Of a stretch of 64,000 bases of DNA, positions 36,216 to 44,853 are shown piece by piece (the stretch's first letter is position 1; the number at the start of each line of letters is the position of its first letter). The notes beneath the pieces were generated by a model. It saw nothing but the letters and a program-made list of their open reading frames with translations, did no database searches and was not told the origin of the DNA. The DNA lies in NCBI RefSeq assembly GCF_003814875.1, contig NZ_RKQF01000001.1, positions 4,154,001-4,218,000 of the forward strand, read 5' to 3'. The DNA is from Streptomyces sp. Ag109_O5-1. Its GTDB lineage: Bacteria; Actinomycetota; Actinomycetes; Streptomycetales; Streptomycetaceae. Position numbers and translations under genes: made by a program.

Positions 36216-37097
36216 ATGACGCCGATCACAGAGGTGGACGGGCGAAGGGTGGCGCTCAGCAACCTGGAGAAGGTGCTGTATCCGGCGACCGGGTTCACCA
36301 AGGGCGAGCTGCTGCACTACTACGCGACGACGGCCGACGTCCTGCTGCCGCATCTGCGGGACCGGCCGGTGTCCTTCCTGCGGTATCCGGACGGGCCGGA
36401 GGGCCAGGTGTTCTTCACCAAGAACGTGCCGCCGGGTACGCCCGAGTGGGTCACGACCGCCGAGGTGCGCCGGTCGGAGGGGCCGGCGCGGATGGTGCTC
36501 GTGCAGGACCTCGCGAGCCTGATGTGGGCGGCGAATCTGGTCGCCGAGTTCCATACGCACCAGTGGCTGGTGGGGGCGCCCGACGAGGCCGACCGGATCG
36601 TCTTCGACCTGGATCCGGGGGCGCCGGCGACGGTGGTGCAGTGCTGCGAGGTCGCGCTGTGGCTGCGGGAGCGGCTGGCCGCGGACGGGATCGAGGCGTA
36701 TGCCAAGACGTCGGGGTCGAAGGGGCTGCATCTGCTGGCGGCGGTGCGGGGGGCGACCGGTGAGCGGGTGAGCGAGTACGCGAAGGAGCTGGCCGTGGCG
36801 GCGGAGCGGGCGATGCCGCGGCTGGTGGTGCACCGGATGACGCGGAGTCTGCGGCCGGGGAAGGTGTTCGTGGACTGGAGCCAGAACGCGGCACGGAAGA
36901 CGACGGCCACGCCCTACACGCTCCGGGCGCGGCGGGAGCCGCTGGTGTCGGCGCCGGTGACCTGGGAGGAGGTCACGCAGTGCCGGGCGGCGGCGCGGCT
37001 GGCGTTCCGGGCGGGGGACATCGCGCCGCGCGTCCAGGACCACGGGGATCTGCTGGCGCCGCTGCTGGACGCGGGGCGGGCCGCGCCGCTGCCGTGA
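36216..37097 (+). CDS. LigD-type NHEJ polymerase/primase
   Basis: The 293-residue protein is a stand-alone LigD polymerase domain: VALSNLEKVLYPATGFTKGELLHYY, LRDRPVSFLRYPDG, EFHTHQWLVGAPDEADRIVFDLDPG (the DLDPG metal motif), KTSGSKGLHLL and VFVDWSQN. It adds nucleotides or primes at broken ends held by Ku. No ATP-dependent ligase domain or nuclease domain is present, so ligase must be encoded elsewhere, as is usual in Streptomyces. It starts 52 bases from the divergent ku gene. Confidence 0.95.
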   Translation: MTPITEVDGRRVALSNLEKVLYPATGFTKGELLHYYATTADVLLPHLRDRPVSFLRYPDGPEGQVFFTKNVPPGTPEWVTTAEVRRSEGPARMVLVQDLASLMWAANLVAEFHTHQWLVGAPDEADRIVFDLDPGAPATVVQCCEVALWLRERLAADGIEAYAKTSGSKGLHLLAAVRGATGERVSEYAKELAVAAERAMPRLVVHRMTRSLRPGKVFVDWSQNAARKTTATPYTLRARREPLVSAPVTWEEVTQCRAAARLAFRAGDIAPRVQDHGDLLAPLLDAGRAAPLP

Positions 37098-37157
37098 GGG
37101 CGGGCCACGCGGCTGCCGTGAGGGCCGGGCCGCGGACTGCTCACACCCTCGTCCCGG

Positions 37158-37961
37158 TCACACCCTCCCCCACGTGTTGCGGTCCCGTGCCATCGCGTGC
37201 AGCGCCTCCACGTCCGCCGGCTTGAGGACCCCGCCCAGCCGGGACAGGGTGCCCAGGTCCCGGTCGCGGAGGACACGGACCTCCCGCGGCGCGGTCCGTA
37301 CCGTGATGTCCGCCGGATCGGTCAGGGTCAGCACCGGGTGGACCTCGGCCGTGAGGGCGTACGCGGCCCGGTCGGCGTCCGCGCGCAGGCGGCGCAGGAC
37401 CGGCTGGGGGTCGCGGCGGCCCAGGGTGACCATCGGGTCGGCGACCAGGACCTTCTGCTTGCGGGCGTAGAGCGAGTGGAAGCAGAAGATGCCGCCGGGG
37501 CCGATCAGCAGGTGGTGGAGACGGTCGCCGCCGGGGAGCGGGACGGAGTGCAGCGCGTGCCAGCCCACGCCGTCCAGGCGGTCCAGCGCCTCGCCGACGG
37601 TCTGTTCGGCGGTCAGGGCGCGGCGGCGCGGGTCGGGGCGCAGCCGGTGGGCCGGGCCGGGGTCCCGGTCGAGGGCGATCAGCAGGGCCTCGCCGGGGCG
37701 GTTGGGTGCCAGGTCGTCGTCGGGGTGCAGGGTCAGCCGCGCCAGTTCGGCGGGCGTGGGCACCGGCGGCGGGCCGACCGTGACCGGGCCGGTCAGGAAC
37801 GGCCGCAGGGTTTCGAGTACGTCGTCCAGCCGCTCCTCGCTGAGCAGGTTGACCCGGCCCGCCTCACGGTCGTACCAGGCGATGTTCCTTCCGTCCGTGA
37901 GACAGACGTACAGCCGCTCCTGGCCGTGGCGCCAGGTCGGCACGACGCGCAGTCCGCTCAT
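37158..37961 (-). CDS. NERD-domain protein
   Basis: From the ATG at 37961 (GAGGGG site) the protein has 267 residues. The C-terminal part contains a NERD-like core: GEALDRLDGVGWHALHSVPLPGG, then HLLIGPGGIFCFHSL with KQKVLV after it, where NERD nucleases have G-P-x-G-V-x-x-I-x-x-K. The conserved Lys of the nuclease-related fold is probably the one in KQKVLV. The N-terminal 130 residues (VPTWRHGQERLYVCLTDGRNIAWYDREAG) form an added beta domain. A nucleic-acid role is possible but unproven. It is divergent from the phosphatase-like gene at 38062. Confidence 0.78.
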   Translation of the reverse strand: MSGLRVVPTWRHGQERLYVCLTDGRNIAWYDREAGRVNLLSEERLDDVLETLRPFLTGPVTVGPPPVPTPAELARLTLHPDDDLAPNRPGEALLIALDRDPGPAHRLRPDPRRRALTAEQTVGEALDRLDGVGWHALHSVPLPGGDRLHHLLIGPGGIFCFHSLYARKQKVLVADPMVTLGRRDPQPVLRRLRADADRAAYALTAEVHPVLTLTDPADITVRTAPREVRVLRDRDLGTLSRLGGVLKPADVEALHAMARDRNTWGRV

Positions 37962-38061
37962 AGCGTCATCACCCCTCGACCATGGGAACAGGCGGGGTGC
38001 TCCAGGGGCAAGAACCCGGCTACCTTTGACAGGGGTTGGCGCGCGCAACGGGGAGGCGCCG

Positions 38062-38568
38062 GTGCGGATCCGTGGGAAGCAGTACGAGGTGCCGCCGCCG
38101 GACAGTCCGTGGAGCGAGGTGCTGCCCGGGCTGTGGATGGGCGGCCATGAGTTCCGGGGGCTCTCGGGGCGGCTGGAGGCCGCCGTGGTGCGGGACGAGT
38201 TCGATCTGGTGCAGAGTCTGCTGCGGCTGCCCGGGCACGGGCCCGATCCGGATGTCGAGCACCATGTGTGGCCGATTCCCGACGGGCCGCTGGACGGTAC
38301 GCAGCTGGCCGGGGTGATGCGGCTGGCCAGAGCGGCGAGCGAGGCCCTGGACGCCGGACGGTCGGTGCTGGTGCGCTGCTACAGCGGGTACAACCGGTCG
38401 GGGCTGGTGGTCGCGCAGGCGCTCGTCCATCAGGGGCGTACGGCCGAGGAGGCGATCCGGCTGGTGCGGGCCCGGCGCTCGCCCTGGGCGCTGCACAACG
38501 AGCTGTTCGTCGCCTATCTGCGGGCCGGTCTGTCCACCGCCCGTCTCCTCGAGGAACTGGCCGAGTAG
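38062..38568 (+). CDS. Cys-based protein phosphatase-like
   Basis: The 168-residue protein starts at the GTG at 38062 behind GGGGAGG. It carries a clear Cys-x5-Arg phosphatase loop: CYSGYNR at residues 106-112 in the context LVRCYSGYNRSGLV, as in dual-specificity/tyrosine phosphatases (usual form HCxxGxxRS; here Arg precedes the Cys instead of His). The N-terminal EVLPGLWMGGHE and the acidic DGPLDG loop fit the same fold. It may remove phosphate from proteins or nucleotides in the cytoplasm. It is divergent from the NERD gene, with a 100-bp shared promoter region. Confidence 0.82.
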   Translation: MRIRGKQYEVPPPDSPWSEVLPGLWMGGHEFRGLSGRLEAAVVRDEFDLVQSLLRLPGHGPDPDVEHHVWPIPDGPLDGTQLAGVMRLARAASEALDAGRSVLVRCYSGYNRSGLVVAQALVHQGRTAEEAIRLVRARRSPWALHNELFVAYLRAGLSTARLLEELAE

Positions 38569-38631
38569 CCTCTCCCCTGCACCGTCCGTCCTCAGGTGCA
38601 AAAAGGACTTCCTTACGAATCCACGAATAAG

Positions 38632-38679
38632 GTGTACGGGTCCGTCCGAGGTCCCGGGTCCGTCCGAGGTCCCGTACAC
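38632..38679 (+). repeat. Tandem 18-bp repeat within inverted arms
   Basis: Two identical adjacent 18-bp units (38638-38655 and 38656-38673) are framed by 9-bp inverted arms GTGTACGGG (38632-38640) and CCCGTACAC (38671-38679). The structure lies 16 bases before the start of the lipoprotein/kinase operon, in its leader. It could be a regulator-binding site or an RNA structure controlling the operon. Confidence 0.6.
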
Positions 38680-38695
38680 CCGAGCCAGGAGCAGC

Positions 38696-39412
38696 GTGCC
38701 AGCCCGTCATCCCTTCCGCACCACCCTCGTCGCGGGTGCCGTCGCCCTGCTGGCGACAGTGGTGGCGGGCTGTGGCGACTCCGGCGGGCTGCGCGCGGCC
38801 GGGGCGACCCCGACCGCGGTCAGCCCCATGAAGCTCTGGCCCGATCTGCGGCCGGCGGCCAGCCCGGCCTGGCCCTACGACGAGGGCAGCTCGCAGACCG
38901 TCAAGGGCATCACCGTTCCCGGCGACGACATCCGGAAGGTGGACCCGGTGGCCGTCGTACGGGCGGAGATCGCCGCGGACCCGGCGGACTACGGGTCCAA
39001 GGGGGCGTACCACGAGACCACGACCCGGATGGCTGAGTGCGGGGCGGGCGGCGGCGGGGCCGGGTGTCCGCTGCTGAAGCCGTACTACCGGGATCTGACC
39101 GGGGACGGACGGGACGAGCTGACACTCGGCTTCCGGCTGTATCCGACGAACCAGACCGCGCTGCGGGTGTACACCGTCGAGAGGCACAGGCTGGTGCAGG
39201 TGCTGGACGACAACGACGCGATCATCGGCGTGGAGCTGGCCGGACGGGCCGTGATCGTGCGCTCGCCGGCCGGGATCACCGGGTACGAGTACCGGACGAC
39301 CTGGGCGTGGGACCCGGACCAGAAGGCGATGGTGTTCACCCGGGACGAGTTCCTGCGCACCGGCAGGGCGCGCCACTCCCGTACCCCGGCACCCGTTGCG
39401 GGCAAGCGATGA
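38696..39412 (+). CDS. Lipoprotein partner of sensor kinase
   Basis: The 238-residue protein starts at a GTG (AGGAG site). A signal peptide leads to a lipobox VVAGC with the Cys near residue 26. The mature part contains PYYRDLTGDGRDELTLGFRLY, an FG-GAP/EF-hand-like loop, and NQTALRVYTVERHRLVQVLDDND, suggesting a small beta domain outside the membrane. Its stop overlaps the ATG of the histidine kinase (ATGA), so the two are translationally coupled; a role as extracellular accessory or negative regulator of the kinase is a fair inference, by analogy with CseA. Confidence 0.8.
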   Translation: MPARHPFRTTLVAGAVALLATVVAGCGDSGGLRAAGATPTAVSPMKLWPDLRPAASPAWPYDEGSSQTVKGITVPGDDIRKVDPVAVVRAEIAADPADYGSKGAYHETTTRMAECGAGGGGAGCPLLKPYYRDLTGDGRDELTLGFRLYPTNQTALRVYTVERHRLVQVLDDNDAIIGVELAGRAVIVRSPAGITGYEYRTTWAWDPDQKAMVFTRDEFLRTGRARHSRTPAPVAGKR

Positions 39413-40638
39413 GGCTCCCCCACTGGGCCGGGACACTCGCGGCGAAGTCGGCCGCGTTCATCACGGTGATGTGCTGTGCGCTGGCCGCGCTGCTCGGTGT
39501 GCTGGTACATGTGTCGGTGACCGACCAGACCGTCGCGCAGGCCCGCGACCAGGCGCTGTCCCGGCTCGCGGAGGCGACGAGCGACTTCGAGGCCGGGGAC
39601 ACGCTGCTGCCGGAGGCCAGGATCGATCCGCAGGGGCTGCCGTCGGCGCTGCGGGCGCTGGCGCTGGCCGGGGAGCGCGGCACGATGGTCTCCGACGACT
39701 ACGGCCGCCCCACGATGTGGGCGGCCGGCCCGGCCGACCGCGACCGGGTGCTGGCGGTGGCCGTCGACTACTCCCAGCAGGCCCGCACCATCTCCGCGCT
39801 CGACCACTCCATCCTCTGGTCGTCGGCGCTGGCGATCGGGACGACGCTGCTGGTCGGCGCGTTCGCGGTGACCCGGGTGACCCGGCGGCTGCAGGGCACC
39901 GCGCAGGTGGCCCGGCGGATCAGCGCCGGGGACCTGGACGCGCGGGTCGAGGACCCCCGTACGAAGGATCCGACCCGGCCGCAGGACGAGGTGGCCGCGG
40001 TCGCCGCGGCGCTGGACGGGATGGCCGCGTCGCTGCAGGGCAAGCTGCTGAGCGAGCAGCGGTTCACGGCGGATGTGGCGCACGAGCTGCGGACGCCGCT
40101 GACGGGGCTGCACGCGGCGGCGGAGCTGCTGCCTCCCGGACGGCCGACGGAACTGGTGCGGGACCGGGTCGCCGCGCTGCGCACGCTCACCGAGGACCTG
40201 CTGGAGATCTCCCGTCTGGACACGGGCCGGGAGCGGCTGGAGACCGACGCGGAGGCGCTGGGCGCGCTGGCCGAACGGGTGGTGCGGGCGTCCGGGACGG
40301 AGACCGAGGTGAAGGTCGTCCGGGACGTGTGGGTGGAGACCGACCGGCGGCGGCTGGAACGGGTGCTGGGGAATCTGGTGGCCAACGCGCACCGGCACGG
40401 GCGCGCGCCGGTGGTGCTGACGGTGGAGGGGAAAGAGGTCACCGTGCGGGATCACGGGGGCGGGTTCCCCGAGTATCTGGTCACCCACGGCCCGCAGCGG
40501 TTCCGGACGGAGGGCGGGACCAAGGGGCACGGGCTGGGGCTGACGATCGCGGTGGGGCAGGCGGAGGTGCTGGGCGCGCGGCTGTCGTTCGCGAATGCGG
40601 TGGATGGGGGCGCCGTGGCGATTCTGACGCTCCCATAG
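39409..40638 (+). CDS. Sensor histidine kinase
   Basis: From the ATG at 39409 the protein has 409 residues: transmembrane helices at about 14-36 and 136-156 flank an extracellular sensor loop of about 100 residues. A HAMP-like linker follows, then the phosphorylation box FTADVAHELRTP with His225, an N box (GNLVANAHRH, Asn326), G1 VRDHGGGF (346-353) and G2 GTKGHGLGLTI (370-380). It senses an envelope or external signal and should phosphorylate a response regulator, but none is encoded nearby. It is coupled to the lipoprotein gene by ATGA overlap. Confidence 0.93.
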   Translation: MRLPHWAGTLAAKSAAFITVMCCALAALLGVLVHVSVTDQTVAQARDQALSRLAEATSDFEAGDTLLPEARIDPQGLPSALRALALAGERGTMVSDDYGRPTMWAAGPADRDRVLAVAVDYSQQARTISALDHSILWSSALAIGTTLLVGAFAVTRVTRRLQGTAQVARRISAGDLDARVEDPRTKDPTRPQDEVAAVAAALDGMAASLQGKLLSEQRFTADVAHELRTPLTGLHAAAELLPPGRPTELVRDRVAALRTLTEDLLEISRLDTGRERLETDAEALGALAERVVRASGTETEVKVVRDVWVETDRRRLERVLGNLVANAHRHGRAPVVLTVEGKEVTVRDHGGGFPEYLVTHGPQRFRTEGGTKGHGLGLTIAVGQAEVLGARLSFANAVDGGAVAILTLP

Positions 40639-40675
40639 GGGTGGCGCGGGTGCGTCGCGCGGCTGCGGGTGCACT

Positions 40676-40735
40676 GTGGCTGATCGCACAGTTCCTCCCC
40701 CAGCCTTCGGCCGGGGGTACCCCCAGCGCCCCTGA
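40676..40735 (+). repeat. Dispersed intergenic repeat, copy
   Basis: GTGGCTGATCGCACAGTTCC at the start and a GCGCCCCTGA end match the dispersed element also present at 35157, 44755 and 47124. Inside is a C5/G5 hairpin (CCCCCAGCCTTCGGCCGGGGG). It follows the kinase gene and may act as its terminator. Confidence 0.55.
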
Positions 40736-40826
40736 AAGCAACTCAGCCGGTCCCACCCGTAAGGGCGCCACGCTGGCGCCGGGCAACAAGACACGCAACT
40801 CCCTCTATTTTAGGTAAGTTCCGGAC

Positions 40827-42188
40827 ATGACCAAGGCCGGAACCACCCTGGCGGCGCCCGAGTCCCCCACCTCCGCCGTACGCCTCCCCCGGCGCCGTGG
40901 CATCGAACTCGCCCTGATCGTGCTGGCCGTCCTGCTCTCCGTGTACGGCTACTGCGCGGTGGGCCTGGCAAGGACCGGTACCGTTCCGCCCGGTGCCGTC
41001 GGTTACGGCGCCGGCCTCGGCGTCCTCGCGCTCGTCGCCCATCTCGCCGTACGCCTGCGCGCGCCGTACGCCGATCCGCTGCTGCTCCCGATCGGCGTGC
41101 TGCTCAACGGACTCGGCCTGGTCCTGATCTACCGGCTGGACCTGGCGACCCCCGGCGACCACGCGGCCCCCGCCCAACTCGTCTGGTCCACGCTGGGCGT
41201 CGGCCTGTTCATCATGGTCGTGCTGATACTGCGCGACCACCGGGTCCTGCAGCGCTACGCCTACGTCTGCGTGGCCGTCGCGCTTGTCCTGCTGCTCCTC
41301 CCGATCCTCTTCCCGGCCGTCAACGGCGCGCGGATCTGGATCCGGATCGCCGGATTCTCCATCCAGCCCAGCGAGTTCGCGAAGGTGCTGCTGGCGGTGT
41401 TCTTCGCCGCGTATCTCGCGGCGAACCGCAACGCGCTGGCGTACGCGGGCCGCCGGCTGTGGTTCATGCAGTTCCCGACGGGCCGGGTGCTCGGTCCGAT
41501 CGTCACGATCTGGCTGGTGAGCGTCGGGGTGCTGATCCTGGAGCGCGACCTGGGCACGTCCCTGCTCTTCTTCGGGCTCTTCGTCGTCATGCTGTACGTC
41601 GCCACCGGGCGCACCGGCTGGATCGCCGTCGGCCTGGTGCTCGCCGTGTTCGGGGCCGTCGCCGTCGGCCCTCTCGAACCGCATGTGCACGGCCGTATCG
41701 AGGACTGGCTGCATCCGTTCGCGTCGATCGACTCCGGCCAGGGTCCCAACCAACTCGCCCAGTCGCTCTTCGCGTTCGCGGCCGGCGGCATCCTCGGCTC
41801 CGGGCTCGGCCTGGGCCACTCCGTCCTCATCGGCTTCGCGGCGAAGTCGGACTTCATCCTGGCCACGGCGGGCGAGGAGCTGGGCCTCGCCGGGCTGTCC
41901 GCGATCTTCCTCCTCTACGGCCTGCTCGTCGAGCGCGGCTACCGGGCCGGCCTCGCCCTGCGCGACCCCTTCGGCCGGCTGCTCGCCATCGGGCTGGCCT
42001 CGATCGTCGCCCTCCAGGTGTTCGTGATCGCGGGCGGGGTGACCGGGCTGATCCCGCTGACCGGCATGGCGATGCCGTTCCTCGCCCAGGGCGGCTCCTC
42101 GGTCGTCACCAACTGGGCGATCGTGGCCCTGCTGATCCGGGTGAGCGACTCGGCCCGCAGCCAGTACGACGGGCAGGTGGCCCCATGA
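40827..42188 (+). CDS. FtsW/RodA/SpoVE (SEDS) glycosyltransferase
   Basis: The 453-residue membrane protein has about 12 hydrophobic segments and SEDS hallmarks: NGARIWIRIAGFSIQPSEFAKV, LILERDLGTSLLFFGLF, the catalytic-type loop EELGLAG (after ILATAG) and the end VIAGGVTGLIPLTGMAMPFLAQGGSS. SEDS proteins polymerise peptidoglycan glycan strands together with a class B PBP. The next gene is exactly such a PBP and overlaps by 4 bases (ATGA), so the two form a coupled synthase pair, likely one of the elongation/sporulation sets of Streptomyces. Confidence 0.95.
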   Translation: MTKAGTTLAAPESPTSAVRLPRRRGIELALIVLAVLLSVYGYCAVGLARTGTVPPGAVGYGAGLGVLALVAHLAVRLRAPYADPLLLPIGVLLNGLGLVLIYRLDLATPGDHAAPAQLVWSTLGVGLFIMVVLILRDHRVLQRYAYVCVAVALVLLLLPILFPAVNGARIWIRIAGFSIQPSEFAKVLLAVFFAAYLAANRNALAYAGRRLWFMQFPTGRVLGPIVTIWLVSVGVLILERDLGTSLLFFGLFVVMLYVATGRTGWIAVGLVLAVFGAVAVGPLEPHVHGRIEDWLHPFASIDSGQGPNQLAQSLFAFAAGGILGSGLGLGHSVLIGFAAKSDFILATAGEELGLAGLSAIFLLYGLLVERGYRAGLALRDPFGRLLAIGLASIVALQVFVIAGGVTGLIPLTGMAMPFLAQGGSSVVTNWAIVALLIRVSDSARSQYDGQVAP

Positions 42189-43660
42189 GCCGGCGCCAGG
42201 GGACCGCCGCGTACATCAGGCGGGCCCGCGCCTTCTGCGCCCTGCTGCTGTTCGCCCTCCTCGTCAACGCGGCCCGCGTCCAGGTCGTCCGGGCCCACGC
42301 CTACGACGGCAATCCCGCCAACCGCCGTACCGCCATCGCCCGTTACAGCCTCCCCCGCGGCGACATCCTGGTCGGCGGCGTACCGGTCACCGGCTCCCGG
42401 GACACCGGGGAGCAGCTGCGCTACGAACGCACGTATCCGCAGGGGCCGTTGTACGCCCCGGTGACCGGGTTCGCCTCCCAGCAGTACGGCACGGCCTTCC
42501 TGGAGCACGCCGAGGACGGCCTGCTCTCCGGCACCGACCCGCTGCTGTCGCCGTTCCCGCTGTGGAACGACGTCAGCCGGGCACGGAACCCCGGCGGTGA
42601 CGTGGTGACGACACTGAACCGGGAGGCCCAGGAGGCCGCCTACCGTGGCCTCGACGGGCGCAAGGGCGCGGTCGCCGCGATCGAACCGGAGACCGGCCGG
42701 ATCCTCGCCCTGGTCTCCACCCCGTCGTACGACCCCTCCGAACTGTCCGGCAACAGCGAGGCGGTGACCTCGGCCTGGGCACGTCTCAACGACGACCCGG
42801 AGAAACCGATGCTCAACCGCGCGGTACGGCAGACGTATCCGCCGGGCTCCACCTTCAAGGTGGTCACCGCGGCGGCCGCGCTGGACGCGGGGGTGGTCAC
42901 CGACCTGGACGCGCCGACCGACTCCCCCGACCCCTACCGGCTGCCGGGCACCAGGACCCGGCTGACCAACGAGGGGGACGGCTGCGGGGACGCCTCGCTG
43001 CGGGCGGCCTTCGAGTGGTCCTGCAACACGGTCTTCGCGAAGCTGGGCGTGGATGTGGGGGTGGCGGACATGACGTCGACGGCCCAGGCGTTCGGCTTCA
43101 ACGACACGCAGCAGCGGATCCCCTTCGCCACCGCGCCGAGCACCTTCGACACGCACGTGGACAAGGCACAGCTGGCGCTGTCGTCGATCGGGCAGTACAA
43201 CACCCGCGCCACCCCGCTGCAGATGGCGATGGTCGCGGCGGCGGTGGCGAACGGGGGGCTGGCCCGGCCCCCGTATCTCGTGGACCGGACCGTGCGGCGG
43301 ACCGGCGAGACGGTCGACACGGGCGGTGCGGGGCCGGTGCGGCAGGTGATGAGTCCCTCGACGGCCGTCCGTATGAAGGAGCTCATGGTCGACGTGGTCC
43401 GGGAGGGCACCGGCGCCAACGCGGCGATCCGCGGCGCCACGGTCGGCGGCAAGACCGGCACCGCGCAGCACGGCATCGGCAACGCCGGGGTGCCGTACGC
43501 CTGGTTCGTGTCCTGGGCGCAGGCGGACACCGACATGGAGCCGAAGGTCGCGGTGGCGGTCGTGGTGGAGGACGCGGCTGCCGAGCGGTCCGACATCAGC
43601 GGCGGCGGGGACGCGGCGCCGATCGCCAAGGCGGTGATGCGGGCGGTGCTCGGACTCTGA
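42185..43660 (+). CDS. Class B penicillin-binding protein
   Basis: The 491-residue protein has an N-terminal membrane anchor (residues 14-34), a short dimerisation-type region (SLPRGDILVGG, ERTYPQGPLYAPVTGF) and a transpeptidase domain with all three motifs: STFK (222-225, Ser222 nucleophile), SCN (279-281) and KTG (423-425). It crosslinks peptidoglycan outside the membrane. It overlaps the SEDS gene upstream by 4 bases and works with it. Length is typical for the PbpA/PBP2 group. Confidence 0.95.
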   Translation: MSRRQGTAAYIRRARAFCALLLFALLVNAARVQVVRAHAYDGNPANRRTAIARYSLPRGDILVGGVPVTGSRDTGEQLRYERTYPQGPLYAPVTGFASQQYGTAFLEHAEDGLLSGTDPLLSPFPLWNDVSRARNPGGDVVTTLNREAQEAAYRGLDGRKGAVAAIEPETGRILALVSTPSYDPSELSGNSEAVTSAWARLNDDPEKPMLNRAVRQTYPPGSTFKVVTAAAALDAGVVTDLDAPTDSPDPYRLPGTRTRLTNEGDGCGDASLRAAFEWSCNTVFAKLGVDVGVADMTSTAQAFGFNDTQQRIPFATAPSTFDTHVDKAQLALSSIGQYNTRATPLQMAMVAAAVANGGLARPPYLVDRTVRRTGETVDTGGAGPVRQVMSPSTAVRMKELMVDVVREGTGANAAIRGATVGGKTGTAQHGIGNAGVPYAWFVSWAQADTDMEPKVAVAVVVEDAAAERSDISGGGDAAPIAKAVMRAVLGL

Positions 43661-43794
43661 GCGGTCCGGTGCGGTCCGGTGTCGGGGTGGCCGCGGGGTC
43701 AACAAGTCGTGTGCGGGGGATTGACCGCCTTGCTGACAAGCAGTCTCATAAGAGCGGACGACGATGTACCCCCCGGTAACGAGGTGAGGGAGCC

Positions 43795-44733
43795 ATGACG
43801 ACCCTGACGGAAGCGGACGCGGTCGACGGACTGCGGGACGCGCTCGGCCTGCTCAAGGACCGCGAGCAGGTGGCCGAACGGCTGCTCGTCTCGTCCGCGA
43901 AGCACTCCTTCGACCCGGACAAGGAGCTGGACTGGGACGCGCCCTTCGAGGAGGGCAAGTGGTTCTGGCCGCCGGAGCTGGTGTCGCTCTACGACACGCC
44001 GATGTGGAAGCGGATGAGCGAGGAGCAGCGGATCCTGCTGTCGCAGCACGAGGCCGCGGCACTGGCCTCGCTGGGCATCTGGTTCGAGCTGATCCTGATG
44101 CAGCTGCTGGTCAGGCACGTCTACGACAAGCCGACGACGACCGCGCACGTGCGCTACGCGCTGACCGAGATCGAGGACGAGTGCCGGCACTCGAAGATGT
44201 TCGCCCGGCTGATCGAGCGCGGTGACGCGCCCTGGTATCCGGTGAGCCGGGCGCACCAGAACCTGGGGCGCCTGTTCAAGACGATCTCGACCACGCCCGG
44301 TTCCTTCACGGCGACCCTGCTGGGCGAGGAGGTCCTGGACTGGATGCAGCGGCTGACGTTCCCGGACGAGCGGGTGCAGCCGCTGATCCGCGGGGTCACC
44401 CGGATCCATGTGGTCGAGGAGGCCCGGCATGTGCGGTACGCCCGCGAGGAGCTGCGGCGGCAGATGGTGACCGCTCCGCGGTGGTCGCAGGAGTTCACCC
44501 GGGTGACGTCGGGGGAGTTCGCGCGGGTGTTCTCCGTGGCGTTCGTCAATCCCGAGGTGTACACGAACGTGGGGCTGGACCGGCGGGAGGCCGTGGCCCA
44601 GGTGCGGGCGAGCGGGCACCGGCGGGAGGTCATGCAGTCGGGCGCGAAGAAGCTGACGGACTTCCTGGACGACATCGGGGTGCTTCGGGGGGCCGGGCGA
44701 CGGTTGTGGAAGAGCTCGGGGCTGCTGGCCTGA
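43795..44733 (+). CDS. AurF-like diiron protein
   Basis: The 312-residue helical protein has the ferritin-like diiron ligand pattern of the AurF (p-aminobenzoate N-oxygenase) family: a Glu in SLGIWFELILMQ (about E98), the ExxH pair in EIEDECRH (E129, H132), a Glu in LGEEVLDW and a second ExxH in VVEEARHVRY (E209, H212). Such enzymes oxidise amines or other small substrates using dioxygen. The RBS (AACGAGGTGAGGGAGCC) lies before the ATG at 43795. No biosynthetic cluster surrounds it, so the natural substrate is unknown; it seems part of the chromosomal core. Confidence 0.88.
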   Translation: MTTLTEADAVDGLRDALGLLKDREQVAERLLVSSAKHSFDPDKELDWDAPFEEGKWFWPPELVSLYDTPMWKRMSEEQRILLSQHEAAALASLGIWFELILMQLLVRHVYDKPTTTAHVRYALTEIEDECRHSKMFARLIERGDAPWYPVSRAHQNLGRLFKTISTTPGSFTATLLGEEVLDWMQRLTFPDERVQPLIRGVTRIHVVEEARHVRYAREELRRQMVTAPRWSQEFTRVTSGEFARVFSVAFVNPEVYTNVGLDRREAVAQVRASGHRREVMQSGAKKLTDFLDDIGVLRGAGRRLWKSSGLLA

Positions 44734-44754
44734 GGGTCGGGTGCGGGTTGTGTC

Positions 44755-44811
44755 GTGGCTGGTCGCGCACACGCGGCGAAGCCGCACATTGATACAGCCC
44801 CGCGCCCCTGG
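44755..44811 (+). repeat. Dispersed intergenic repeat, copy
   Basis: GTGGCTGGTCGCGCA at the left and CCCCGCGCCCCT at the right match the element at 35157 and 47124; the interior carries a CGCGGCGAAGCCGC hairpin instead of the usual middle. It lies between convergent genes and may terminate transcription. Confidence 0.5.
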
Positions 44812-44853
44812 GCGGGTGTCGGTCCCGCATCTCGAAGCCCCACCCGCGCTTGT

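Noticed and set aside
35019..37043. 674-codon minus-strand frame spanning ku and the LigD polymerase gene
   Set aside because: It is a composite shadow frame over two certain genes on both strands.
38638..38673. Possible CRISPR array
   Set aside because: There are only two adjacent units with no spacer and no cas genes.
41459..42184. Plus-strand frame preceding the PBP start
   Set aside because: The true PBP starts at 42185 with a membrane anchor and an ATGA overlap. The upstream part is an out-of-frame shadow of the SEDS gene.
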